Shown here: positions 47,501 to 58,400 of the stretch, piece by piece
Position numbering within the stretch: position 1 is the stretch's first letter
How the letters are laid out: each line of letters opens with the position of its first letter
Position numbers and translations under genes: made by a program
From: Chryseobacterium taeanense
GTDB taxonomy: Bacteria; Bacteroidota; Bacteroidia; Flavobacteriales; Weeksellaceae
DNA length: 64,000 bases
Assembly: GCF_900099685.1 (NCBI RefSeq)
Contig: NZ_FNDW01000005.1
Location: 232,732 to 296,731 of the forward strand
Direction of reading: 5' to 3'
The notes under the pieces: generated by a model
Database searches by the model: none
What the model saw: the letters and a program-made list of their open reading frames with translations, nothing else
What the model was told of the DNA's origin: nothing

Positions 47501-50500
47501 GCAAAAACTGAAAGCCAAAATCAGGATACTGCAGATAAGGAATTTTATCACTTGGTAAATGTGGCAAAGTATATCAAAAATACTGTTCACGCCGAAAATA
47601 AAAAACTGGTTCTTATTACAAATGATCTTCACAGTATCACAGGTTATGAATCTCTGGAAATTAAAAAATCTGCTCAATTAGGTTTATTGAAAGTGATCTC
47701 TCAGGAATGTATTGGTTTTTCGACCTCACATATTGATATCTCTTTACATCATATGCTTAATGAATCGGATATTCAGTGTCTTACCGATGAAATTAAATAT
47801 ATACAGACAGGGAAAACAGTTTCATTAAGGAATTCAAACAGATGGGAACAGATTTTTGACCGTCATAAAATAGAAGAAACTACAGAACAAAAAGCTTTCA
47901 GAGAAGGCGGAGTTTATATGATCTCCGGAGGATTGGGGAATCTTGGTTATAATCTTTCAGAATATCTTATTAAAAATTATAACGCAAAAGTAATTTTGCT
48001 GGGACGCAGCATTTTGCCTCAAAGAGATCAGTGGGACAGTGAAAAAAATAATCTGGCTGTGAACAGAATGCTTAATCTGGAATCATTAGGAGATGTATTT
48101 TATTATGACTGCAATATTGCTAATGAAAATTCTCTTAAAGAAACGGTTCATAAAGCAGAAGAAAAATTTGGAACTATAAACGGAATAATCCATGCTGCAG
48201 GTATTGTAAGTGAGAGTTCGATTAATATGTTTGATTTGCTTAGCAAAGACGGTTACCAAGAACATTTCGATGCAAAAATTAAAGGTATTGTTAATCTTGA
48301 TATTGCTTTCAAAGATAAACCATTGGATTTTTGCTTTATCGTATCCTCTTTATCGTCAATACTCGGAGGACTTGGATTTGGAGGTTACGCTTCTGCCAAT
48401 ACTTTCATAGATTATTTTGTAAGTGAAAAAAGAAACGTAAAAGATCCGAGAAACTGGATATGTGTAAATTTTGAAGCATTGGATTTTGCTGAAATTCCTG
48501 AAGATCCTAATAATCTTAATATTTCTGAGATATTCGAAGTTGTAGAACAGTCTCTGGTAATGAGCGAGCTTTCACCAATTGTTATTTCTAAAAGAGATTT
48601 GCAACTGAGAATTGATGAATGGGTTACTAGAAATGGTAATAATACGAAGGAAAATGATGCTTCAGATCATAATGCTTTATACGAGAGTTTAGCGATTGCA
48701 GGAGGTGATATATCAAATGCTATTGAGTTTACAATGAGAACTTTATGGGAAGACTTCTTCGGGAAATCTGTAGAGCCGGAAGATGATTTCTTTGAAATTG
48801 GAGGAGATTCTTTAAAGGCATTAACTGTCATCAGAAAGATTCTTGCTGTTTTCAGTATAGAAATTTCAATTAAGGAGTTTTTTGATAACAGTACCTTAGA
48901 AAAAGTAAGCAAGCTGATTTTAAATAGAAAAGAACAAGGCATTGCAGAAATCAAATCTATGCCAATTCCTAAAGCGGAAGCGAAAGAATATTATCCGTTG
49001 AGTTCTGTGCAAAAAAGATCTTACTTTATCCATGAGTTTTCAAAAACTTCTTTAGCCTACAACTTACCAAGAATTGTAAAGCTGAAAGGAAAAATAGATA
49101 TCAATCACATTACAGATATATTCAGACAGTTATTTGACCGTCATGAAAGTTTACGTACCTATTTTGTTCAGGAGAATGGTGTTCCTGTACAGAAAATACA
49201 AGACAGTGTTTCCTTCGGAATTTCAATCTACAAAGCAGAAGAAAATAATGAATCTGATATTATTAATGAATTTATAGCACCTTTTAAACTGGATAGTTGT
49301 CCTTTGATGAGGGTAGGAATTATAGAGCTTGGTCCTGAAGAGCATATGCTTATGGTTGATAATCATCATATCATTTCAGACGCTATTTCGCAGGGAATTC
49401 TGATATATGATTTCATGAGATTATACAATAATGAAACATTACCGGAACTTAAAATACAGTACAAAGATTATGTAGAATGGCAGCTTAGTGAAGAGCGTAT
49501 GCAGAAAATAATCGAGCAGAAATATTTCTGGAATGATCAGTTTTCCGATGAGTTTTCGTATCTGGAACTGCCGACTGATTTTGCAAGACCATTGGTATCC
49601 AGTTACACAGGAGAAGCTATAAATATAGAACTTACTTCTCAGGAAACGAAAGGATTGAAAAAACTTGCCGAAAAAGAAAAAGTTACCAATTATATGTTGC
49701 TTTTATCTGTTTTCAACATTTTCATGAGTAAACTTTCCAATCAGGAAGATATTATCGTGGGTTCACCGGTTGCAGGAAGACAACATTCTGATCTGGATAA
49801 TGTTATAGGGGATTTTGTGAATGTTTTACCTATTAGAAATTTCCCGAAAGGAAACTTGAAGTTCAGCGAGTTTTTATCAGAAGTGAAAACAAATGCAATT
49901 GCATGTTTTGATAATCAGGAATATCCTTTTGAAGAACTTGTAGATGATCTTAATGTAAAAAGATCAACAAATAGAAATCCTTTATTTGATGTCTTCTTCG
50001 AATATCAGACTATTTCGGAAGATACAGAGTTGAAAATTCCGGGATTGGAATTAGCCAACTTTAATAATTTCGAAGAAAAAGCACTTACCGTTTCGAAATT
50101 TGATATGATGTTTTCTGCGGTGGAAAGCAGTGATGGAAGCGAGCTTTATTTAAGACTGGAATATTCTTATGATCTTTTCAAAAGAGAAACAATAGAAAGA
50201 TTTATCGGGTATTACAAGAAAATTGTAAATGCAGTAGTTAATAACCCTGAAATTTTAATTTCAGATATTATTCTCCATGAGCAGGAAGATCAGGAATGGA
50301 TTTATAACGAAAATAAAACTTCCACAGCCGAAAGTAAAGAAACAATTGTAGAACTTTTTGAAAACCAGTTTATCAGAACTCCAGAGCAAATTGCAATACA
50401 GGATGATTCAAAGGTTTTAAGCTTTGAAGATCTTAAAAAAGCATCAGATCGCATTGCAGCTTATCTTACTGAAGTAAAAGGTATCAAACCGGGCGATCTT

Positions 50501-53401
50501 GTAGGAGTAATGTTAGACAGAAATATTGATCTTGTTCCCACTATTTTAGGAGTTTTAAAAACAGGAGCTGCATTCGTTCCGATAGATATAAAATCTCCGG
50601 CAGAAAGAGTGAACAGCATTGCTGCTGAGTCAGAGCTTAAGCTACTGATAACAATGAGCAAATATATAGACTCAGTAACAGTTCATACTCTTAAACTTGA
50701 TGAAGAAGCAAATCTTATTAAAGAATATAAGTCAATTCCTTATAAACCGGATTCTATAGATCATCAATCAATAGCATACGTCCTATTTACGTCCGGATCT
50801 ACCGGAAAACCGAAAGGGGTTATGATAGAACATCATTCTTTGGTTAATTATATCAAATTTGCAGAATCGCAATATGTGAATGGGCTTAAATCTACTTTCC
50901 CTCTGTTTACATCTATCTCTTTTGATTTGACTATCACTTCAATTTTTACACCTCTCGTGACGGGTAATACAATTGTGATGTTCCCTGAAGACGAAAATGA
51001 ATCGCTTGTAGAAAAGGTATTTCAAAATAATGAAATAGATGTAATCAAGCTTACTCCTTCTCACTTAAAAATAGTAAAGGAAATTAATTTTGATAATTCA
51101 AACGATTCAAGAAGAATTATTGTAGGAGGAGAAGATCTGGAAACAAGACTTGCACAGGAAATCTTCAATAAATTTGAAGGAAGTATTGAAATCTATAATG
51201 AATATGGCCCTACAGAAGCAACAGTGGGATGTATGATTTGTAGATTCAGACCGGAAGAAGATTTCCATAGTGTTCCGATAGGAGTTCCTGTTGATAATAC
51301 GCAGATATATCTGTTGGATGGTTCTTTAAAACCTGTTCCTGTGGGAGTAAAAGGAGAATTATACGTTGCAGGAGCCGGAATAGCAAGAGGATATTTAAAT
51401 AATGAAGAGCTTACGCAAGAGAAATTTCTTGAAAATCCTTTTATAAAAGGACAGAAAATGTACAAAACAGGAGATCTTGCAGTGCGTTTGGCGGATGGTA
51501 ATATTCTTTTTAAAGGAAGAATAGATGATCAGATCAAGATCAGAGGTTACAGAATAGAGCTTGGTGAAATTGAAAATAAAATGTTCGGTTTTCAAGGTAT
51601 CAAAGAAGCGGTGGTAATGGCAAAAGAAACAGACAATGACAAATCTTTGGTAGCATACTATGTATCAGATGTTGAAATAAATGATGAAAATCTTAAGAAT
51701 TATCTTCTGACAGTTTTACCTGATTATATGATTCCTGTGAATTATATCGCATTAGATAAATTACCACTTACCAAAAACGGAAAACTTGATAAAAAGGCAT
51801 TACCTGATGTTGATGTAGAATCTGCGTATAAAGCTCCGTCCAATGAACTGGAATATATGCTGGTGGATATTTTTGCCAATATTCTGAAATTGGAAAAAGA
51901 TACGATAAGTACTACCAAAAGCTTCTTTGAATTAGGAGGAAATTCTATTAAAGTGATTTTGCTTATCAGCAACATTAAAAAAGTTAAGGATATAAAACTT
52001 ACCTTAAAGAATGTTTTTGATCATCCTTCGGTTGAAGAGATTGCCAAAATTATAGAACAATCAAAACAAGAGAATATTACAAGTATTCCGAAAGTTGAAA
52101 AAAGAGATTTTTATCCGTCTTCTTCGGCTCAGGAGAGAATGTATTATCAACAATCATTAGATCCCGATAATCTGGCATGGAATATTTCAACAGCATTACA
52201 GATTAATAATGAGGCAGATATACCGAAACTTTCAGATGCTTTACAGAAACTTATCGACAGACATGAAGCTTTAAGAACAAGTTTTAGTCTCTCAGAAGAT
52301 GGAGTTGTACAAAAAATAAATAGCAGTGTATCCTTAAAGCTTGATGTTATTAAAGAAAATGACTTTATCAGCCAATCAGATGCATTCATTGATTTCGTAC
52401 GTCCGTTCAGTCTTTCCGAAGAAAGTCTTTTACGATGCGCATTATTCATTACTAAAGAAGGAGGAAATATACTCTTTATAGATGTACATCATATTATTTG
52501 TGACGGGATTTCTTTAGACATTCTTATTAAAGATTTTAAAGCTTTATACGAAGATCAGGAACTGAAACCTCTGGATTTACGATATATTGATTTTGCTGTG
52601 TGGCAGAGAAATGTTAATGGGCAAATGGAGAAACATAAAGATTACTGGAAGAAAAAATTATCCGGGCAATTACCAAGACTGGAGCTTCCGACATTGCAGG
52701 ACAGAGAAAATGTTGAGGTATTTACAGTTTCTACAAGCGTATTGGAAATAAAAGGTGAGCTTTATGAAAATATCAAAAGATTTACTAGTGATACTAAAGT
52801 TTCCAACTTCATGTTTTTACTGTCTGTTTACTATTTACTTCTGTCAAAAACTTCTCAGAATCCGGATGTTATCATAGGAACAGATGCCATCGGAAGAACG
52901 CACCCTGAACTCAATAATCTGGTAGGAACTTTTGTAAATATTCTGCCTTTGAGAATTCATGTAGATTCTGACACTTCATATCTGGATTTTCTGTCTAAGG
53001 TGAAAGAGTGTGTCTTAGGAGCGTTTGATCATCAGGATTTCCAGTTTGATCAAATGGTAGCTTTAATTGATGAGACACAGAAAACTTTAAGAAATCCTAT
53101 CGTAGATGTACACTTTGCCGTTTCTGATACGGTAGATGGAGAAGAAGAACTTAATGCTTTACATCTTACTCCTATCCTTATTCAGAAAGAAGTCAGAACC
53201 TCACCATATGAATTTAAAATTGAGGCTAATGAAAATAACTCCCAGATGAATATTGTTTTCATTTACAGTGATGATCTGTATGACGAAAATATAATCAATA
53301 TACTGAAGAATTATTTTTACAATATTCTAAATTCTGTCCTTCAGGATGTTTCTGTACAAATAGAAAATATTGAACTGGACTCTTGTAGCATTCTCAGCTA
53401 A
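44516..53401 (+). CDS. Hybrid PKS-NRPS: KS-AT-KR-T-C-A(Asn)-T-C
   Basis: This 2961-aa protein begins 15 nt after the previous gene. The ketosynthase has Cys (NTACSTSL, about 175), EAHGTAT and KTNIGHLD. The acyltransferase is atypical: FPGYGSQ replaces FPGQGSQ, GHSTGK replaces GHSxGE (about 617), and HAYHS replaces HAFHS; the Ser-His dyad remains. The ketoreductase is intact (GGLGNLG, about 1138; YASAN, about 1290), giving a beta-hydroxy unit, with no dehydratase. Then come a carrier (GGDSLKA), a C domain with HHIISDA (final Gly to Ala, about 1616), an Asn-type adenylation domain (DLTKIGEVGK), a carrier (GGNSIKV, about 2473) and a terminal C domain (HHIICDG, about 2657) whose partner adenylation domain lies in the protein starting at 55402. 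Confidence 0.92.
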   Translation: MHNYSGIEVAIIGMAGQFPGANNINEFWDNLKNGVESIKFFEDEELLAEGEDKNTIKNPNYVKANAFLSDKEYFDGAFFGYTPAEVKLMDPQIRLFHENCWKALEDAGYINTGNQKIGLFAGASSNVNWLNYSMFTNLDNEVDHFSAFRLRDATFMCSRVSYLMNLQGPSIYVNTACSTSLVAVQRACMSLLLRECKIALAGGITIKNYSKKGYVYEEGMIDSRDGHCRAFDSEADGTVGGEGVGIVVLKRLADAIEDGDHIYAVIRGSGVNNDGSQKIAYSAPSVDGQSQAILKALSMAKVPAESISYVEAHGTATKLGDPIEIEGLNNSFGLSEKKYCAIGSVKTNIGHLDIASGVAGLIKTAMSLENRQIPASLNFKSHNPKINFTESPFYVNTELTEWKNDQYPLRAGVSSFGIGGTNAHVILEEAPSPKISSRSREHQLLVFSAKTKASLERSLNEFKTYFKTNPKAKLADVAHTLQFGRVPMNYRISVAAKDFEDAVEMLDAVKVKDRGILENQKQTIAFMFPGYGSQYAGMCKDLYASEAAFKKSVDECIAIVKNKFNKDLSPFLLADEGSEWAGKINEIEFSQPMLFVIEYALAQTLIQWGIKPDIVGGHSTGKYVAACISNVFSLEDALMLIVKRAELMQKVSKGSMLSVSISEQELLPLLKDFNDISLAAVNSSELCVVSGKDEDVENFSHFLEQKGYMCKPLAASHAYHSYMMDEILEEFEAVIKKIKISPQQIPFLSNLSGGLATDDEIAQPEYWVKHIRETVRFSDNVEEILKNKKAVILEVGPGKVLTSLVNSNKFKNDGHTVINLVRHPNEEIDDQKNLISALGKMWEQGVDIDWKNLYNPDETRLKVSLPTYSFDKVSYPVNVDAFKMILNHSVHTIGDSSSWYYASSWKKVSLLKKEYTHDEHTLIFSDNSGVGELLFQKLTMEGEKVTMVKKSDKYSQDKQELYHIDPENEDHYQQLFNDLTGEGKKATQIIYAWPVAKTESQNQDTADKEFYHLVNVAKYIKNTVHAENKKLVLITNDLHSITGYESLEIKKSAQLGLLKVISQECIGFSTSHIDISLHHMLNESDIQCLTDEIKYIQTGKTVSLRNSNRWEQIFDRHKIEETTEQKAFREGGVYMISGGLGNLGYNLSEYLIKNYNAKVILLGRSILPQRDQWDSEKNNLAVNRMLNLESLGDVFYYDCNIANENSLKETVHKAEEKFGTINGIIHAAGIVSESSINMFDLLSKDGYQEHFDAKIKGIVNLDIAFKDKPLDFCFIVSSLSSILGGLGFGGYASANTFIDYFVSEKRNVKDPRNWICVNFEALDFAEIPEDPNNLNISEIFEVVEQSLVMSELSPIVISKRDLQLRIDEWVTRNGNNTKENDASDHNALYESLAIAGGDISNAIEFTMRTLWEDFFGKSVEPEDDFFEIGGDSLKALTVIRKILAVFSIEISIKEFFDNSTLEKVSKLILNRKEQGIAEIKSMPIPKAEAKEYYPLSSVQKRSYFIHEFSKTSLAYNLPRIVKLKGKIDINHITDIFRQLFDRHESLRTYFVQENGVPVQKIQDSVSFGISIYKAEENNESDIINEFIAPFKLDSCPLMRVGIIELGPEEHMLMVDNHHIISDAISQGILIYDFMRLYNNETLPELKIQYKDYVEWQLSEERMQKIIEQKYFWNDQFSDEFSYLELPTDFARPLVSSYTGEAINIELTSQETKGLKKLAEKEKVTNYMLLLSVFNIFMSKLSNQEDIIVGSPVAGRQHSDLDNVIGDFVNVLPIRNFPKGNLKFSEFLSEVKTNAIACFDNQEYPFEELVDDLNVKRSTNRNPLFDVFFEYQTISEDTELKIPGLELANFNNFEEKALTVSKFDMMFSAVESSDGSELYLRLEYSYDLFKRETIERFIGYYKKIVNAVVNNPEILISDIILHEQEDQEWIYNENKTSTAESKETIVELFENQFIRTPEQIAIQDDSKVLSFEDLKKASDRIAAYLTEVKGIKPGDLVGVMLDRNIDLVPTILGVLKTGAAFVPIDIKSPAERVNSIAAESELKLLITMSKYIDSVTVHTLKLDEEANLIKEYKSIPYKPDSIDHQSIAYVLFTSGSTGKPKGVMIEHHSLVNYIKFAESQYVNGLKSTFPLFTSISFDLTITSIFTPLVTGNTIVMFPEDENESLVEKVFQNNEIDVIKLTPSHLKIVKEINFDNSNDSRRIIVGGEDLETRLAQEIFNKFEGSIEIYNEYGPTEATVGCMICRFRPEEDFHSVPIGVPVDNTQIYLLDGSLKPVPVGVKGELYVAGAGIARGYLNNEELTQEKFLENPFIKGQKMYKTGDLAVRLADGNILFKGRIDDQIKIRGYRIELGEIENKMFGFQGIKEAVVMAKETDNDKSLVAYYVSDVEINDENLKNYLLTVLPDYMIPVNYIALDKLPLTKNGKLDKKALPDVDVESAYKAPSNELEYMLVDIFANILKLEKDTISTTKSFFELGGNSIKVILLISNIKKVKDIKLTLKNVFDHPSVEEIAKIIEQSKQENITSIPKVEKRDFYPSSSAQERMYYQQSLDPDNLAWNISTALQINNEADIPKLSDALQKLIDRHEALRTSFSLSEDGVVQKINSSVSLKLDVIKENDFISQSDAFIDFVRPFSLSEESLLRCALFITKEGGNILFIDVHHIICDGISLDILIKDFKALYEDQELKPLDLRYIDFAVWQRNVNGQMEKHKDYWKKKLSGQLPRLELPTLQDRENVEVFTVSTSVLEIKGELYENIKRFTSDTKVSNFMFLLSVYYLLLSKTSQNPDVIIGTDAIGRTHPELNNLVGTFVNILPLRIHVDSDTSYLDFLSKVKECVLGAFDHQDFQFDQMVALIDETQKTLRNPIVDVHFAVSDTVDGEEELNALHLTPILIQKEVRTSPYEFKIEANENNSQMNIVFIYSDDLYDENIINILKNYFYNILNSVLQDVSVQIENIELDSCSILS

Positions 53402-53464
53402 ATCTTAGAGTAATCTACTTATTAAAACAAAAAAATAAACTTTAACCTTTAAAAAATTAAAAGG

Positions 53465-55363
53465 ATGTGCGGAATATGTGGCTTTATCAGATTTGATAGA
53501 CGTACAAGTGAAGACGACAAAAGAATTGTCAGAAATATGAACGAAAAACTTCTTCATAGAGGTCCTGATGCTCAGGATGTGGCGGTTTTTGAAAATATAG
53601 CTCTTGGATTTACAAGATTGAGTATTATAGGACTTGAAAACGGAATGCAGCCTATTTATAACGAGGACGAGTCTGTTTTAATCATTTGTAACGGAGAGAT
53701 ATTCAATTATATAGAGCTTCGTGAGGAACTCAAAAACAACGGGCATACTTTCAGAACTGCATCAGACGTAGAAGTTATTGTACACTTATACGAACAATAC
53801 GGAATGGAGTTCCTGAATATGCTTAATGGGCAGTTTGCATTCGCGTTATATGATAAAAGAAAGAGAAAATTATTTTGCGCAAGAGATCAGATGGGGATCA
53901 TACCTTTCCATTATACTTTTATCGACAATACATTCATTTTCGGATCCGAAGTGAAAGCGATACTTGAGCATCCTGCCGTAAAAAGGGATGTTGATCTTAC
54001 AGCATTGGACCAAGTCTTTACGTTTCCGGGATTATACAGCCCGAGAACAATGTTCAAAGGAATAAACAGCCTTGAAAATGGTCATTACCTTACCATTGAT
54101 GATGATGGAAAAATAACCAACACTGAATATTGGGATTTAATATATCCTGAAGGTGAAGACGATGAAGATATCATCTCTGAAGAACATTATATAGATGAGC
54201 TGGAAAGACTTTTTGAAAGAGCAATTAATTTAAGACTAAGAGCAGATGTACCTTCAGGACTGTATCTTAGCGGAGGATTGGATTCTTCAATGATTACCAT
54301 GAAAGTCAATCAGCTAGCTCCTGATGCAAGAAAAGAATCCTTTTCAATAGATTTTATTGATTCTCAGTACTCGGAATCTATCTATCAGAAACTTATTGCT
54401 AAAGAAGGAAATGCAAAGCTTAATCAGAGAACGTTTTTTTATGACGATATAATTCAGAGATTACAGCATTCGGTTTATCATAGTGAATGTCCTATCAAAG
54501 AAACGTACAACACAGCGTCATTATCACTTTCAGAATCTGTAAGAAATAAGAATATAAAAGTAATTCTTTCCGGAGAAGGTGCAGACGAGTTTTTCGCAGG
54601 ATATGTAGGTTATCGTTTTGATAAAATGAAAGCCATGAATATCAGTAAGAACAACGGATATTCTGCTGAAGATGAATTAAAACAAAAATTATGGGGAGAT
54701 AGATCATTCTTCTACGAAAAAGATTACACCCAATTCACAACGCTGAAAAGAAGCCTTTATTCTTCAGAAATGAATGCATCTTTTGATGAGTTTAACTGTC
54801 TTAATCATCCTGTTATTAATAAAGAAAGAATAGAAAACAGGGATGTACTTAGAAAAAGAGCTTATATAGATTATAAGTTAAGATTGGTAGATCATTTGGT
54901 TTCCGATCACGGAGACAGAATGGCAATGGCAAACTCTGTGGAAGTAAGATATCCTTTCCTTGACAAAGACCTTATAGAATTTTCGACAAGAGTACCATCT
55001 GGTCTTAAGCTTAAAGATTTTACGGAAAAATATATCCTGAAAAAAATGGCAGCCAGATTTGTTCCGCAAGAGGTATTCAATAGAGAAAAGTTTCATTTTA
55101 TAGCTCCGGGAAGTCCTTATCTGCTTCAGAAAAATATAGAATACATCAACGATATTTTGTCTTATGATCTCATCAAAAAGCAGGGATATTTTAATCCGGA
55201 TGAAGTGGAAAGACTTAAAAAACTTTACAGTCAGGATGGCTTTACAATTAATGCCCCTTTTGAAAGTGATCTGTTGATTATCGTCATCACATTCGGAATT
55301 CTGCTCGATACATTCTTTAGTAATAAAACAAGCGAAAGCCATATGATGAAGGCATTCAGCTAA
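53465..55363 (+). CDS. asnB: Glutamine-hydrolysing asparagine synthetase
   Basis: This 632-aa enzyme makes Asn from Asp, ATP and glutamine. The N-terminal Ntn amidotransferase begins MCGICGF with Cys2 as nucleophile and has LLHRGPDA and NGEIFNYIELREEL. The C-terminal synthetase has the pyrophosphate loop SGGLDSS (about 269-275) and the SGEGADEFFAGY motif. It resembles AsnB proteins found inside biosynthetic clusters. Lying between two NRPS genes (63 nt after one, 38 nt before the next), it probably supplies Asn to the four Asn-type modules. An alternative is amidation of a different acid in the product. The ATG fits because Cys2 must follow the initiator Met. Confidence 0.95.
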   Translation: MCGICGFIRFDRRTSEDDKRIVRNMNEKLLHRGPDAQDVAVFENIALGFTRLSIIGLENGMQPIYNEDESVLIICNGEIFNYIELREELKNNGHTFRTASDVEVIVHLYEQYGMEFLNMLNGQFAFALYDKRKRKLFCARDQMGIIPFHYTFIDNTFIFGSEVKAILEHPAVKRDVDLTALDQVFTFPGLYSPRTMFKGINSLENGHYLTIDDDGKITNTEYWDLIYPEGEDDEDIISEEHYIDELERLFERAINLRLRADVPSGLYLSGGLDSSMITMKVNQLAPDARKESFSIDFIDSQYSESIYQKLIAKEGNAKLNQRTFFYDDIIQRLQHSVYHSECPIKETYNTASLSLSESVRNKNIKVILSGEGADEFFAGYVGYRFDKMKAMNISKNNGYSAEDELKQKLWGDRSFFYEKDYTQFTTLKRSLYSSEMNASFDEFNCLNHPVINKERIENRDVLRKRAYIDYKLRLVDHLVSDHGDRMAMANSVEVRYPFLDKDLIEFSTRVPSGLKLKDFTEKYILKKMAARFVPQEVFNREKFHFIAPGSPYLLQKNIEYINDILSYDLIKKQGYFNPDEVERLKKLYSQDGFTINAPFESDLLIIVITFGILLDTFFSNKTSESHMMKAFS

Positions 55364-55401
55364 ACTTAAAAGACAACTTAACCAACCAAAATTTTAACAC
55401 T

Positions 55402-58400
55402 ATGATTTTTCAAAACGCATTACTGAAAAGCTTACATACACATCAGGAAAATACAGCTATTGATAATAACGGAATATCTGTATCATATTCAGAATTAATA
55501 AAAAAGTCAGATAAAATCACCAGTTTTTTGTTAAAGCAAAATCTTGAACCCGAAACCATTGTAGGGCTTAGTTTTGACAGTAAAGAATCATTAATATATT
55601 CTATGATTGGTGCTTTAAATGCACGATGTACAATAGTTCCTATCGATATTTCAATGCCTGAGAAAAGACTTCAGATGATGGCTGATGAAATGAATCTTCA
55701 ATATCTGATTACTTCTGAAAAAAACTCTTTTTTAGGAAAAACCATTGGGATCGCTCCATTTCTTATTGAAGATATATTTAATAGCGAAAATGAAGATGAA
55801 ATTCAAAATATTAAGTATCCGGCTTTTGATAAGGAAGATAGTATTTATATATATTTCACTTCAGGATCAACAGGTAAGCCTAAAGGAATTATAGGGAAAA
55901 ACAACAGTCTTCTGCAATTTTTAAATTGGGAAATACAGGAATTCAATATTGATAGCAATACTAAAGTAAGCCAATTGATCCATCCTTATTTTGATGCCTT
56001 TTTAAGAGATGTTTTTGTTCCTTTATTATCGGGAGGTACCATTTGTATTCCTCCTGCAGATGAAGATTTTTTCACGCCGGAAAAACTTACGAAATGGATA
56101 GAAGCTTCCGGTGTTAATATTATCCATTGTGTACCGAGTTTATTCAGAGTTATAAATAATGACCAACTGACAAGCGAAAGCTATCCGGAACTGAAGAATG
56201 TTTTACTTTCCGGAGAGAAAATAAATCCGGCTGAGCTTAAAAAATGGTACGATCTGTTCGAAGGGAGAATTCAGTTGACAAACCTTTATGGAGCCACTGA
56301 AACCACAATGATCAGATTTTTTTACCACATAAAGCCGGAAGATGCTAATCTCTCTAAAATATCAATAGGAAAGCCGATTGCAGATACTGATTTCTTTATT
56401 GCCGATAAAAATCTTAAAAAATGCAGCCCGTTTGTTATTGGAGATCTTTATATCATTTCCGATTATATGACGAAAGGATACCTGAATGAGCCAGAGCTGA
56501 ACAATGAAAAATTTGTTCTTATTGATGCAGGAAACGGTGAGAAAAAACGTGCCTTTAAAACAGGGGACAAAGCCAGAGTAATGCCGAACGGAGAGATTGA
56601 TCTGATGGGAAGAGAAGACAATCAGATTAAAATAAACGGGATAAGAATTGAAACTGACGGAATTGAAAATACATTAATATCTTCCGGAATTCTTAAGAAT
56701 GCCGTTGTTTTTAAACATCCTGAAGGAGAATTTCTGATCTCTTTTGTCATTCCTTCCGAAAATACTCAAGGTTTAGAAGAAATATTAAAGAAACATCTGG
56801 AAGCCAATTTACCATCATATATGATTCCTTCGGATGTTATAAAGGTAGATAATTTTCCATTGCTGGATAACGGAAAGATAAACTTTAAAGAACTGCTTCA
56901 GTTTGTTACCAAAAATGATATTATAGTTCCTGCTAATGAAATAGAAGATAGACTTTTAAAAATTTGGAAAGAAATATTAGGAGAAGAAAAAGAAATTTCA
57001 ACCACGAGCAGTTTTCATAATATAGGAGGAAATTCTTTAGCTATTATGCGCCTTATCGGTAAAATTTATAAAGAATATAATGTACGTTTTACTTTGAGCG
57101 AGTTATTCAATAACCTTACAATTATTCAGCAGGCACAGCATATCAAAACTTCAGGGAAAGATAATACCCTGATTATTCAAAAAGCAGAACCGAAAGACAG
57201 CTATAAGCTTTCTGCAGCACAGGAAAGGATTTATTATAATTACGAGCTTAACAGGCAAAGCACAGCCTTTAACCTTCCTATGATCTGGAAAATAGAGGGC
57301 AGTTTCAATGAAGAAAAACTTACTGAATCTATTAATAATTTAATTGAAAGACATGAAAGTTTAAGAACGGAATTCAGGTTTGTAGAAGGAGAAATCCGTC
57401 AGATTGTTAAAGATAAAGTTGATTTTAGTGTTGAAATCATTCATGCTGATGAAAATATAGATAAAGAAATAACAGCTTTCATCAGACCATTTGTTCTTGA
57501 TGTTGCACCTCTTTTCAGATGCGGGATTATTTATAGCAATAATGAAACATATATTATTGTTGATCTTCATCATATTGTTTGTGACGGGATGTCTCAGAAT
57601 AATTTATTTTCAGACTTAATGAAGCTGTATAATAATGAGCAGTTGCCGTTATTACCTTTGCAGTACAAGGATTATTCTGAGTGGGAACAAGCATTCAGAC
57701 ATACAAATGACTACATTTCACACAGGGAGTTCTGGCTAAAAATGTTTGAAGGCAACATTCCGGACTCCAAATTCCCGGTTTCGGATGAAAACATCGATCA
57801 TACTTCTGATTCAGGAGGAACAGCAACTTTTAAAATAGATATCCGAACGATTAAAAAGGTTACGGAAAGTTTAAAAACTGAAGAGGTCACCACATTTTCA
57901 TCTTTATTTTCCATGTTCTTCTTATACTTATCTCAGTTTACAGGCCAGGAAGATCTTGTAATAGGGATCAACAGTTCGGGAAGGTTGCAGGATGAGCTGG
58001 AAGATGTTGTCGGAATGTTCACCAAAACGCTTCCGGTAAGATATCATCTGAACGAAAATATGACGTTCAGTGAGTTTGCAAAAGAAGTTCATAAAGTTCT
58101 TGTTCAGGCTCACAGTTCACAGATTTATGATCTTGCGAATATTGTGAAGGAAATTAATAATAACAGAAATATTGCTGTGAAGCAGCTATTTGACGTAATG
58201 TTTGTTTTCCAAAATTTTGAAGCTAAAAAAGTGGATCTGCAAGACCTTCAGTTATCTGCTTATGAGTTTGAAAATAAAACCTATAAATATCCAATTACCT
58301 TATTTGCAAGCGAAGGAGACGACGCAATGTACTTCAGAATGGAATATTCGGCTCTTCATTTTACCGCAGGCGATATAGAAATTATTATCAGACAGTTCCA

